A DNA stretch of 64,000 nt from Onchocerca volvulus (taxonomy: Eukaryota; Nematoda; Chromadorea; Rhabditida; Onchocercidae). Below, piece by piece: positions 49,901 through 63,179 of this stretch. Under the pieces are notes generated by a model. The model searched no databases, had not been told where the DNA came from, and was given only the letters and a program-made list of their open reading frames with translations. The stretch lies in the NCBI GenBank assembly GCA_000499405.2, contig HG738137.1:9411459-9475458 (forward strand), read 5' to 3'. Every line of letters starts with the position of its first letter. Within the stretch, counting starts at the first letter, position 1. The translations under genes and the position numbers were made by a program.

Positions 49901-52900
49901 TAGACGAATTATTAACGCAGAATGCTATAGCTAATTCAAGTGAAGAATACTCAGAAGATTCGGAAGAAGATGAGGATTCAGAACATAGCAGTGAACCAAA
50001 ATGGGTACTGTATTGGACGATTCGGAATGAACCCAATCCTGCTGATCCAGAAACTAATCTAGCAGATCCATTTTTGGAGTTACCTAGCAAAAGGTCAGTT
50101 CCGAAGTAAAGCTTTGTATGGTTGTATGCTTTGTAAATCTTTTTTATCAGACGCAGTTTTTCCATGAATTTAAATTTCGGGAGAATAATCACTTGTTCAT
50201 TTGTTTTCTTGTAAACTTTTGTTTGTATGTTTAATTACCATGTTTCATCCCGACAATTTGGAATATCTCTTGATTAACTTATTGACCTTCCGTATTTTTA
50301 GTTGGTATCCAGATTATTTTGATGAGATTTCGGAACCCATGTCGCTTTTTATGATAAACAAAAAGCTAAAACGTAGTGGTTATCGTACTTTGGAAGAACT
50401 TCTTAAGGACATTTTGCTAGTTTTTGAAAACGCCAAAACCTACAACGTTGAAGGTTCGGATATTTATGAAGCAGCAGTAAAGCTGGAAAGACTAGCAAAA
50501 TCAAAGACTCGAGCCTTGCAAAAAGTAAAATTTTTATTTTAAGCTATGCTATTTATCAGTGCCTGATTACATTTCATCAGTAGCGAATTAAAAGAATTAA
50601 ATGAAGCGGACAGATGGTTCATATTACGAGCCTTCTTCGGAAAACAGATATTGGAGCTTTCTGGAATACAATTCAACTACGTCGTTATACCACTTTTTTT
50701 AGATGAGGTTCTATTATTGTGTGAAAAGATTTAAGTCTTTTTTCAGACCAGAAAAGTAAATGAAGCTGAAGCAAATAGGATATCAAATAAAAACGCACGA
50801 TCCCCGACTCTTACACGTTCTGTCTGTAAAAAACTACAGAAAATGGGGGGATCAACATCTACGGAATCTCCAGATTCAAGTTCAAAGCCTGAATCATCCG
50901 ATATTCATTTATCAAGTATTGAAAGTCCTGACCATAAAAGACGGAGTGGTCGAGGATGGAATGATGAAATGTTAACAGCTTTTCGGAACAAACTGATGGT
51001 TTTATGGAATACTGTTTGCAATTATATGGTAATTTTTAAATGTTGCATGCAGTCATTTACATAATTCTTGGGTATATCAGATTACTTAGTAGGATTACAA
51101 GAAATTGGTAATGAACAAGGCAACTAAGTTTCATGTATCCACTGAGTATTATTGTTTTTGTTAAGTCATATAGTGATAATTTCGCATAATCATTAGTGCG
51201 CAAAAGAAAAGTAATTTGTAGGATGGTAAGCGACGTGTTGCTACTGCTTTTATGTTCCTACCATCAAAAAAGGATTATCCGGAATATTACGATTATATTG
51301 AAAAACCCATTGACTTAACTATGATCAAACATAAAATTGACACTGATCAGGTAGGATGATCTTGTTTCAATATTTCTAAAGTTGTGTTTTCTTCTCGAAA
51401 TAAATCCTTGGCTCTCAGAATGAATCCTCGTTCGATATAATATGCATGTATGACGTGCGTTATTTCAAAAATGCGCTTTCTCGTATTGAAATAGTACAAA
51501 TGTAATTAATGTTTTCAGGAATTTTTTGAGTTTTTCACCATGTATAAAAAATTTTTAAAAATAAATATTGAGCACCATGGTATAAAATTAAAGTTTTGTT
51601 TGAATCTTTTCTAATCTTAATTTTGCAATTCGGATTTGAAAATTCGTTTTTATTTCATCGCCACTCGGCTAAATCATGTGATTTTTTTAAATTTTAATCA
51701 TTTTTTCTTGAAATTGCTTCGTTGAAATATAGATTTTGAAAATAAGATCTGAATATTGAGCTAGATCATAAAGTAAACAGCTTTTATTTCAGTACATTTC
51801 ATCAAATGATTTTATGAGAGATATGGATCTACTTGTCCATAATGCTTGGGATTTTAATGAGCCTGGTTCGCAAATTTATCGCGATGCAACAGCGTTACAA
51901 TCAGCTGTCCGTAATGCGCTTGGTACAATCCCAGATTTGCCAGTCTTCAATCCCAAACACTATAAAAACAAAATTGGGTATGCCGAACTTGCGCTTGTTA
52001 ATTATTTTTCTTAAGTTTTGCAAACTAAATTTGTCTATAGCTGTTTATTTGTTAAAAGGTTTAGAATTCTATATCTTCATTTTCTAAGCTCTTTACTGCC
52101 ACTCAAAGTGGAAATTTCGAATTGTCGATAGAAAAAGTTATTGATAAGTACTTTCAGGTTAATGAAGTCAAATTTACCGCCAAAGAAGAATAAACATTAT
52201 GGCAGTGGTGGTGAGAATAACAGATGTAGTGATTTTGATCTTGAGGGTGATCTTTCTCGGTAAAAGTTCTTTATATTTTTCTGTTTGAAGAATTAACTAT
52301 TAGTAAATGGAATAATAAGAAGAGCATATAGTTGGGAAGTTATTGTTATTAGAAGAAATCTAATAGTTGTCTCCACGAGGAATAAATTTAATAATTATCG
52401 TTTGATATACAGGAACAATGTACCGCTTGTAATTTTTCATTCATTATTTAGCTATCTTTTTTATTTATTCATATTATTCAACTTTAGTGGCTCAAATATT
52501 TCGGTATCCGAGACATTTCTTTCACGCATACATCTTCCGGATAATTTTCGTTCTGCTTCGCCATCTTGTAGTGCTGTTTTTACGAACATGACGACTGCGG
52601 TTTCACCTATGAGTATTGCTAAGACGGGCCGTAGTACTCCACGGAAAGTAATTGGATCCAGTTCTGAATTTGAAGTCGATAAGATCAAATTGTACGAATT
52701 GTACAATCTCATTAGGAATCATAAAGATGAACGCGGGCGTGAACTAGCAATTCCATTCTTGCAATTACCATCGAAATTTGTAAGTTTTAACTTTGAAATT
52801 TATCAAAAAAATCTAGCTTCAGAAAATCAGGTTTCAGATTTGTATTTATTAATTTCTTGCAGGTAAGTGAAAGTTGTTTTTTCAGGATTATCCTGACTAT

Positions 52901-55900
52901 TATGATGTAATCCGTAAGCCAATTGATCTTACCAAAATCCGGAATCGAATCACATCGAATTATTACGATTCAACTGATGCTTTAATTAGTGATTTCAATT
53001 TAATGTTCGATAATGCTTGTCGCTATAATGAACCGGAGAGTATGATTTATAAGGTTTGCCTTTTTTTTTTCTGTGAGATATGAGAATGCGCAAGATACAT
53101 CTAAAGCATCAAGCAAAGTGGTAAGTAGGATTCGTAATCCGCACTTTAATATCTACTGTGCAATTTGGTTTCAAAAATGATTTGAAAACGATTATTGTGA
53201 ACCGAAAAGCATATATGTCATTATTAAGAATAATTGTATAATACCATGAGGCAGTTATGACGCTACTTTTTTCACTATTATGAATCTAAGTAATGAGTTC
53301 GCCACATTCAGAACCAAGAATTTCCTTCACTTGAGATTTATATTGCAGGATGCACTTTCACTGCAGAAACTAATTTTATTGAAGAAGCGTGATTTATGCA
53401 AAGATAATGCATCAGCAATAAATGTACAGTCGGAAGTGCAAGCTCTTCTTGCCTCAATTCTTATTTCAGTTAATAATCATCAGGTATTTTGTTTTCACTC
53501 TATAGATTTTCAAAGTTTGCTGGAAAATTTGCAAGTTGGCTATGAACATTAAATTATACTGATGTAGGGATTCGTTCAATCATATTGATATATCGAAAAA
53601 AAAAAAAAGCGTACTGAATTGCATTGTTGCATGATGCGGATATGTACATTATATGTAACTGTGCACATTTAAAAATATTGCATCACAAATACAACCAGAT
53701 GTTGACTACATTTCACTCATAAAATTTCAGTGTTAAACTTTTTTCTTAAATTATTGTAGGACTCTGATGGCCGATGTTTCTCCGATTCTCTGGCTGATTT
53801 ACCAGGAATGTTACGAAGGAAAGGCGTTGATTCGGAGAACATCCCATTTTCCATTGATGAAATGAAAAGAAATGTTGATAAGGTAGATATTGGCTTTTTT
53901 TTTCTTCCTTTTATATTTAAATCGTCTTAGTTTGTAAATTTTGCAGATCTATTCGTTTTTTTTTTCTCGTAATATTCGAAGTTTGAAGAAAAATTTGGGA
54001 TTATGATGGCAGATAGAACACTCTGTAGAACAGAAAAGTCAGTCTGTCATATGGTGTCCATTATTGTTTCATGACAGTGGCGTAATTTACGTTAGAACTG
54101 ATTTCGCATCTCAATATTGTGGCTGTACATTGAAGCCTTGAAAGCCTAATTAATGGAATGAATTAACATTATTAGCTCAGTGGAGAAAATTGGTGCAGAT
54201 TTCGTCAGGCACTCAAGTGTATGATTGTTAGGGATGCCAACGATCTTCCCGGATATTGAGTTGCTTTTTCTTCAGCTTAAGTGTGAAAGTGCGATATTTA
54301 ACAAAAGGATATCACTAAAAAGTGGAATACATATATAACTTGATTATTTTTAAAGATTTCACATTTTATACAAATTCGAAAGAAAATTGTCCCCAGATTT
54401 TTTCCAAAATATTCGATAATTATTATTTGGAAACTTCTTTTTTGTGCTAGAATTTTATGCATGTATTGTCTTGTAGGGTCGTTATCGTCGTTTGGATAAG
54501 TTTCAAGACGATCTCTTTTTTCTGTTTAACGTAGCAATGGAGCATGCTCATTCTGATTCCCAAGTAAGTTGAAAAATTGTAATATAGAATAAAAAACTTA
54601 GTGAATCTGTTGAGCAACATTCTATTCTTAAAATTACTATGCGCTTTAAAGAGGCTGCAATATATTTATTCGAATATTTTGAGTTATATGCCAATTTCAA
54701 CTTTCACAGCTTCACTAAAATAGAGTTGAATCAACCGTGCATTAGAGAAGAATGTAATCTTAATACGATTAAAAAAAAAAATGCAGCTCTTATTATTTTA
54801 ACTGTTATTGTCAGAACACATGCTGCATTAAAGAGGTATGTTCAGTGCGAGTTTGCGCGAAAAGAGATGCAAAAATTGTGCCTTTTCTATAAAGTATTAA
54901 AAATATAAAAATATCAATGTGATGTATATTCTCATCTTAAAAAGCGAAGATTAGCTTGAGGAGGTTAAAAAAGGGAAGAATTCTAGGCAAATTGACTTGG
55001 TCATTTTTACAATAGACTAAAGATATTTCCTGGATTGAAGTTTTCGTTGCCAAAATAAGTGATTCAGATGACGCAAGTGCTCCTGAACGCAGTCATAATG
55101 ATATGAAAGTTATTGCTCAAGACTAAATGAATAATGATTTTAAAGAAATTATCTGGACGAAAAATCTCTTTATATTGCAATTACTAATTTTCGTCCCATG
55201 TTCTAATATTGTCTAATTATTTCATATTTTGTGAAAGGAAAAGTTCGCTAGTAATAGAATAAATTATGAGAACATTGGGAAAAAGATTTTTAATGAATCG
55301 GTAGATAGCTTTGATTCCCATTAGTAAGAGTCGGATATGTTTGATTTTTTTTTTCTTTTCATTTCTTATTTTTAAATCTGTGAAGCTAATTATTATTTTA
55401 ACATTTTTAGGTTTTCGAAGATACGATTGAACTTTGGATGTATTATCTGAAAACGCGTGATGATCTGACTCGTACTACATTGCTGTCTCCTGCTCGTTGG
55501 TATACGGAAAAAATGTTGTTTACGCATGTGGATAGTATTCGGAAGCGTAAACTGTTGAAAGAAGCGAAAGATGATGAGGAAAATAAAAAATCTGAGACAT
55601 TGGGACCAAAGGCGGTAATTTCTTTTATATTTTTGAAGGTTTTGAAAAAAGTAAGGTTGCACTTTGATCAATTTTCAATTTCAACAAAATTTAATTGAAA
55701 ATAAAATAGCAAAAAGAACTTTTTAGTTTTTTCAAAAGTCGGAAGTTTGGATTTTTGTTTGTTCTGATAAAATTTGAAATCTTGGAATTTCTCATTAAAT
55801 AATAATAGAAATAATGAATACTTATCTTTCTTACCAAAACAAATATATCTATGATTTTCAATATCAAAAAATAAAATTAAGTTATGGTAGTCGATCCCCT

Positions 55901-58900
55901 ATCAGTACTTTCAAGTGTTTATGTGCCCACTAGTGATATTATCTATAAAGTTATTATAAAATAGTATTAAATGATGATGGGTGTGGAAAATAAAGTCGTT
56001 TATCCGTGCGATTTCTTAACATACTATCTTTTGCTTTTCTTTTTGGAGTTAATGAAGCAGGGAACTTGAGTAAGGGAATTACTTGAATAGTTCGGTGCAA
56101 TAAACTGTTTTGAAAATTCAAAACCTTTGGATTGAGTGGTAATAAATAACCATGCGAAACTTTGCTGAAATTATTATGTGAACAATGATAATACAAGATA
56201 TAGTAAATAAAATGAGTAGGGATGAAAATTAGCGTGAATTAATATTCAAAAATTAAAAGAATAAATTTTCAATTATTGTACCAGTACTGAGATAAGGTTT
56301 TCTGAATAAAAATTGTACTTTTAGCTTAGGCAGAAATTTAAGCATTAAAGAATTAATTCTTTAGGATGGTGACATTGATCTGGATTCAACTGGACAAGGT
56401 GGAATCATTTATCGAGTAAATGATTATGCGTATGTAGCACCAGCAAGTGAAGAGACAGTGTCCCAACGGCATATTATGAGGATTGAACGGTTGTATCGTG
56501 ATAGCGATGGACAAACATTTGCACGTGGTACTTGGTGCTATCGACCGGAAGAAACATTTCATTTAGCTACCCGAAAATTTTGTGAAAATGTTTGTTTCAT
56601 CTTTTTCGATTAAAAATATTAGCTCGTTAAGTCCGTTTAGCATTTAATCAAGTTTGCATTTTTCTTTTTTTTCCCTTTTTGCATTGATTTTATTTTCATA
56701 CAGTTCATTATAGTTTTTAGAAAGAAAAAATGTCTGTTCTTCAGGAAGTATTTCTTACGTCCTATTATGATACGATAACGGTTGATCGTCTTATTGGAAA
56801 ATGTCACGTTATGCCCATTCGACAGTTTATGAGACAAATACCAAAAGTATTCATTTTGAAGATTTCAAACAGATAATTCATTAATAAAAGTTTTTTGGTC
56901 AGAATATTTTTAAAATAGGGATTACAAATCGAAGCAGAAGTTGTTTATTTTACGCAGTTGTTCACGAAGGATCATCACGTTCGAAGAGTATGTGGTGCAT
57001 ATCTGAATTTAATCGGATATTTGATTAATATATTTATAAATATTAGTATTCTTGCTTACTTCCTTGTTTTTTGTGGATATTCGGATCGTACAAAAACCTA
57101 ATTGATAATCAATCTGAGATATCCGCAATGCTACTTTAGGGCTTTGAAGATGGCGATATATACGTGTGTGAATGCCGTTATATGGGTCGACAATTGCATT
57201 TCAAGAAATTGAAAGTAATAATTACAGATAACATTTCTATTTTCTACTTAATATATATCAACTCATTTTTTCTAATTTTTTACTACAGTTATTCACTCCA
57301 AAACAGATAACATATTCATGTATTGTTGTTGCAGCACTGGCCATACCATTCGGAAGATGAGAAAATGGAATATATAAAACGAGAAAAACCTCTGACAACA
57401 ATAAAACGTGTCACGTCAGTGTTCGCAAATCGAAAAACATTTCAGACGCAACCGGGTGTGATAATTGGCACAAATGATGACGTAACTTTTCGAAATTTTA
57501 TGCAAAACTTTTATTTTAGCAAGATGTGAACTTATTGTTGCCAGTGTAAGAATGCAGCTACTTGAAGGTATTTTGAGGTGAAGCTTTAAAAGAAGGTTAA
57601 AATATTTAGTTCGTATAAATTTCTTTTTTTTAAGGAATCAGTTGATTCAGCTTCATCTTTGGAAGATGATCGTTTGAAAAAATTACCAGCAGTATTGGAA
57701 AAGGAAAGAGTGGAAGTTATATGTAATGGTAAGTTTTTTTTGATGACTTGTAATTTTTTTCAGTCAATATTTTAAGATATTATGGCAAAAATTTACCATT
57801 TTATCGATTTTTGTTTCCAATAAAAGAATTTCATAGACTTAATCCCATTTTTAAAATGAATTATTTTATACATTATCAAGAAATCAGAATTTCCTCGTGT
57901 TCAGAGCTACCGGTATGGCATTAAGCTAGGAAATTGTATTTGAAATAACAGTTGCTGCAATTAACCACTAGCGATCTTTAATATAAGAGTGAACGTCGTT
58001 CAAAAAAAAAAAAGATTCGCTGTGAGTTAGAAAAATTTTCTGTCTAACCATGATTTTATAATGTTCGATGTTTCTTCACTGAACATCTTTACTGTGTAAT
58101 TAGTTGTTATTGTTTTGAAATTTTAAATTTGTTTGAAGCTCCGTTTAATTACTTGACTTAATTTTTGCAATGAATGAAACGAAAATTTGGAGACTTAATA
58201 TCTTGAAACACATGTCGAAAATCATTTTCTTGTTAGAGATGATTGCGGAGATCAAGATGCTCCGATTCTGCCTGTTCTTAGTTCGCCCATTGTTTCATAA
58301 TAAAATGTAGAATTATTCATCGGTTAAGAAAATGATTTTATCCTAAATGCTCCTTATTTCTACTTCTGGATTCTAGACAACTCAAAAGTTGTTAATAAAT
58401 CGATGACCTTTTACGAACAAATGCAATATAATGATCGCTGGTACCAACTAGGAGATTTTGTTTATGTATATAATCCATTGAAAAATCGAAATGCGATTTT
58501 ACGGGTCGACAAACTGTGGAAAACTGTTGAGTAAGTGATTATCTTTTCATTGTGAAGTTTTACATGATTTATTGTTTCTTGCTTCCATAAGGTTTGATAA
58601 TAAGTTTTTCCTAGCTCCTAAATTTATTTCCGGTATACTTAGGAAATTTTTTAGGGGTGATGGATTTTTTTCTGGACCGTATTTCGCACGCCCCCGTGAA
58701 ATCAAACATGAACCGGCACGGATGTTCTATAAGCAAGAAGTATTTGCAGTCGATCAGCCGGATATAACCATTCCACTAGAAAATGTTCAAGGATTTTGTG
58801 CAGTAATGCCCATTAAAGAATACACCAAAGGTTTCAGTGCATTTCATAGAATGAATGGATAATTATATGTCACAGTTATTTATGTTAGGTGTTATTCATT

Positions 58901-61900
58901 TGTATCCATCTGGCGAAAACTGGGATTGTAGGAGATTTTGTTTTGAAAAAAACTAGATTAGCTAGCTAGATCATTGACAGTACAATGCTACTTAATGCTT
59001 GAAGATAGTGATTTTCTTATTTATAAGAATCTGTTATCAAGTTGTTTATGATTTCAAAATATGAAATTTGAATGCAAGAGAAAAATTTTTATGTCTGCTT
59101 TCTCAGTCTGAAATTCTCTTCATTTTAATCTATCATTTTCCCATTGGTTCACGTCGAACATATACACTGATAAGAATGAAATATCATTCATTTTAGATCC
59201 ATGAAAATGCTGAGTATTTGTTTCTTTTTTTAGGGCGACCAACAGAAATTGATGAGTCTGATGTATATGTAGTGGAAAGTAAAGTACGAGGCTATGAAGA
59301 TGGTGGAAAACGATGCAGTTTGACAGGTTGTAAATCATCGCATTATTCATCAACAAAAGTTGCAAATGACTGTGCGGTAATATCGACAGATGAACAGAAA
59401 ACATCATCAAAAGCTGATATGGATCAATTACCATCAACCGCAAAAACGAAGGCAGAAGATTTTCATTCCAATGTTCCATCTACTTCGAAAGGTATTATTG
59501 AACAGTCTATTACAAAACTGGGATCAGCTTCATTTTCGAGTATCTCAGTAGATGATGATAGCAGTAGTGGGTCGAATCAGGCTGCAAGTACGATGCGTAA
59601 TACGCCTATTTCCGTTGATCAAGAGGAAGCGATGAATGATGCATATGCAAAAAAATTGAGGCATTCTTTAAAGGTAAATTATTCAGTTTTATAAATTCTC
59701 ATCTTTCATCCTATCTATTTGCTCCTTTCTTTTACGAGATCTTTTTGGATTTTTTTTTTTTCTGAGATACTGAAGACCTGCATTACAACCTATTTATATG
59801 GGATAAGCAAACATAAATAGTAAAACGGTTGCGTGATGAGCTCATCAAGAGATTGATGCGTAACCGAATCCCATCAAATATCTGCGTAGTTCCGAAAGTC
59901 ATTTTAAAAAAAAAGAGAAATTCCAGTTTAAACAGCGACTAATTTCCCAATGTTATTTCGACATCATTTTAAACTAACTGCAATTATTGGTTCAAACTGA
60001 AAATCCTTACAATCTTTTTGACTTATTCCCTATATCTTTTCTGCAAATATGTTACATGTTCTCCTTCAAGTTTCATAATTGCATCGAAATCTTTCAGTTT
60101 TTATATCACATAGATAAATTACGTTCAGAAAAGAGAAGAAATACTAATGATGACGAGTAATAGAAATGTCAGGTTGTTTTGGTAAGAGCCAAACTTCCAC
60201 CAGTTTCACTATTTGATATAGATGAGCAATTGTTTGAAATGTAATAATTTTGATTATGGAGCGCGCGCGCTCATTAGGAATGATAATTCAACGGGAGATT
60301 GCAAATGAAAGGAATGGAAAGAGAGAGAACTTATTGGGAATTAAAGAGGGAGAGAGAGAAAGAGAGAATTTATTGGAAATTAAATTGTGTACACATGTGT
60401 CTCTTTGTGTGATGTGGGAAAATGATGCTGAATAGTAAGTACTCCTGATTATGCACATATATATCAAATATTGGCCAAATCGATATTACTCCCGGAGTAG
60501 GGCAGCTGAAAATGATAATAGTAGGCTGCGTGTGGTACTTAACACGATAATTTAACTGAGGTGCCTAATATGAATTAAATTATCACGGTATAATTAAATT
60601 GCGAACTGCTTGCCAAAGATTGAAGATGAAGTGAAAAGACACCGAAATTCCGTAACACATACACATCACATTTCGAAGATTGGTAGTTAGCAAAAAATGT
60701 GAAAAGAGGAAGGATTGATGTTGTTGATGAGTTACATAATCAACTGGAGAATGAAATTTTATCATACAGAGAGAGAGAGCGAGGAAGTCAAGGTTGGAAA
60801 GGAATGACATTGATAAGATATGATGCAATTTGAAGAGAAGTAGACAGAAGATCAGAATTAATTCTCCCCTCTCTCTTTCTCTTCTCCCGTTTCTCGAAAG
60901 GAAAAAAAGGAGGATATCTCTATATGTGTTGGGTAGATGCTACCTCACTTCTTCATAAAGGAGAAGAGAGACAGGGAGGAGAGATGGAGTGGAAGAAGAT
61001 AGAGAGGGGGAGATTGTTAACAATGCAACAAACTATTGATGATGTCTCGGTGCATCGCACCCGCACTCGCACTTGCATACACGCATAACGCACACACACA
61101 CACACACATACACACACACAAATCTTTGTATGAGGCATTCTTGGGGAGTTGGGGAGAGATTGCATTGTGTTCATATAGCAAGTTGTGTAAATCGCTTCCC
61201 AACTTGCCCGCAGGACGACGAGTCTATCCCTTTTGTTCAAGCTTGTCTGCTGTGTATGTGAGTATTGTTTGTATGTGTATGCGTGTGCATGTACGTGAAT
61301 GTATATGTTCCCATACACATACACATACACACACACACACATGTATCATGAATGGCGGGGTGGGGGTGAAGGAGTAAAGTGTTGTTGACGTTGACGCAGT
61401 GGCATAGCCATCGCCGTCAGTAAGTCAACGCCGTTGTTTGGCGACTAAAAGTGTTATTGACCGACCAATCGTCTAGAAGGAAGAATGAATGAGGATAAGT
61501 TGTTAGAGTGCGCATGCATACATATGTGTGCGAAAGGATTGTTGCTACCATCAATGTTACCATCGCTACCATCACTAACCATACTATCAACAACTAAATG
61601 TTGCCGGTTGCTGGCGCCTTATTTCTGCTAGCTACTGTCATCATCATCATTATCATCAGCTGAAGCATTATCTGGATGAACTGCAGTTGCAGTAGCAGTA
61701 GAAGAGTTGTCTTCACTACCAAAGCTTACCGGCGTTTCGTGCACCCCCTGCACCTTTTTTCTTCCGCCTCTCATCTCCCGTTGTCCTCATCCCCGCTACC
61801 TATTGGCAAGAGTGGCAAGAAGGAGCACAAGAGCAGGAGCAAGATGCAATCTTTTCCATGCGACATTGGGCCACGCCACACTGCACTTCTAATGCAATCA

Positions 61901-63179
61901 GCCTGTCAGCCAGACAATAAGAAGCAAAAGCAACCGGTCAACAGCAACAATAATAACAACAACAACAACATAATAGTAGCATAGTAGCAGGCAGCAATAG
62001 CGGCATTGATAGCTGCTACCAGCATATTATGTAGCGCTATGACCTGTAAATGGATGCAACCAATGGTACTCCTCCTCTAGCATTCTCGTTGTTGTTGTTG
62101 TTTTTGTTGTTGTTGTTGTTTGTATCATCATCGTCATTGTCGTTGTCTCTGCTGGTGCAGCTAGATACAACGATGGCTGATGCTGTAGCTGCAGCTATCC
62201 TGTGTGACAGACATGTTGCTAGAGATTCTCTGTATACACATGTACATATGTGCGTGTATGTGTGTGTATGTCTGTCTGTCTTTTTTTCCCATAATATCGG
62301 AATTGTTGTTTACCTGTATGGACTGGAACATTTTTGTTTTTTTTTTATTACGGTAATAGTAGTGGTTGTTGTTGTAAGACTATTATTCTTAATACAGTTG
62401 AAATGAATGAGGAAGTAATTACTGTGAAATATTAGATATAATAATGATGGATACTGTGTGAGAGATATGGTAGAAATGATTGATACTGTATGGCAAAGGA
62501 AAAGTAACGATGATAGATATTGTATCAGAAGGTAGCATTTTTTAACAACATGTACATATAAGTGTATATGTATGTGTATGTGTTACTCAAAAGTTATATA
62601 TAATAATTATGTTTTGCTACAGTATAATACGGAAATATTGTGGAAAATGTGGTTATAATGCTACGAAGTATTTAATAGTGATAATATGTTGATGATACAT
62701 AAACAAAGTATGTAATGCAGTTGATAAAGTGGAAATGAATGAATTTAATAATATACATTTGATAGATAGTTTTATTGGCTATAAAATAATTAACCGATGA
62801 GATTGCATATTGTATGTTGTTTGAGAATACTATGGGATGGATTATGAGAAATTCAGTGAGTGTGAAAGGAAATTTGATGAATAATATAAGTGACGAATTA
62901 TTCAGATTAAGTAAAAGGACAAGTTCTTCTTTTTTTGTATCTCTGATATTGTTAAATTTCTTCAAGATCTTTGTTACATATATCTCTATTCGCAATGACA
63001 GAATAATGATTAGTTCATTTTAGCATCAGCAAGCAATAGAATCTATTCTTATTCGCGTCATTATTTATTGTTTTACAAATGAAATATTTGTATTTTTCTT
63101 TTTTCAGACTTATAACTTATCATCGGAAGTCCTGGAACCGGAAATATACTACTTCAAAACTCCAATCGTCATGGAAAAG
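46913..63179 (+). CDS. pbrm-1: Polybromo-1 (PBRM1/BAF180), PBAF chromatin-remodelling subunit (partial, C-terminus outside)
   Basis: Acetyl-lysine-reading subunit of the nuclear PBAF (SWI/SNF) remodeller. 29 exons: 46913-47014, 47610-47707, 47979-48126, 48373-48476, 48803-48944, 49134-49301, 49682-49768, 49825-50093, 50302-50524, 50747-51028, 51222-51350, 51793-51977, 52158-52259, 52488-52779, 52886-53053, 53349-53483, 53760-53882, 54477-54563, 55411-55614, 56365-56589, 56745-56846, 56919-56987, 57140-57214, 57335-57481, 57635-57728, 58377-58530, 58655-58830, 59234-59673, 63108-63179; 1534 codons so far, all in phase. Six bromodomains at about 36-140, 165-275, 330-440, 520-625, 735-865 and 850-965 (YPDYF, YPEYYDYI, YPDYYDVI ZA loops; NAKTYN, NAWDFN, NACRYN). 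BAH1 (about 1020-1175) has YRPEETFHLATRKF; BAH2 (about 1260-1400) has HEPARMFYKQEVF and GRPTEIDESD. The last exon, EPEIYYFKTPIV, matches the block after BAH2 in PBRM1. An HMG box, if present, lies outside. TTTTGTAG at 46892-46899 is a probable SL acceptor. The exon 4 donor (48476 or 48482) and exon 7 donor are the least certain. Confidence 0.95.
59674..63107 (+). other. Large pbrm-1 intron with low-complexity and GC-richer DNA
   Basis: The 3.4-kb intron separates the BAH2 exon from the next pbrm-1 exon. It contains a perfect palindrome GAGCGCGCGCGCTC (60259-60272), purine (GA) tracts at 60300-60370, 60770-60785 and 60840-61015, CA repeats at 61090-61120 and 61310-61340, and trinucleotide tracts at 61635-61660 and 61945-62125. 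The part from 61000 to 62260 is clearly less AT-rich than other introns here. The open frames in it (for example 61676-61984) are serine/asparagine-rich and unsupported, though a regulatory element or alternative exon is possible. Confidence 0.6.
61945..62125. repeat. CAA tract and inverted TTG tract
   Basis: AACAACAACAACAACA near 61955-61972 faces TTGTTGTTGTTGTTG at about 62089-62120 in inverted orientation, with roughly 120 bp between. Transcribed as part of the pbrm-1 intron, the two could pair into a stem. Confidence 0.7.

Noticed and set aside
61676..61984. Ser-rich then poly-Asn frame in the large pbrm-1 intron
   Set aside because: Low complexity, two frames open at once, and no homology or phase link to pbrm-1 exons; noted only as part of the compositional island.
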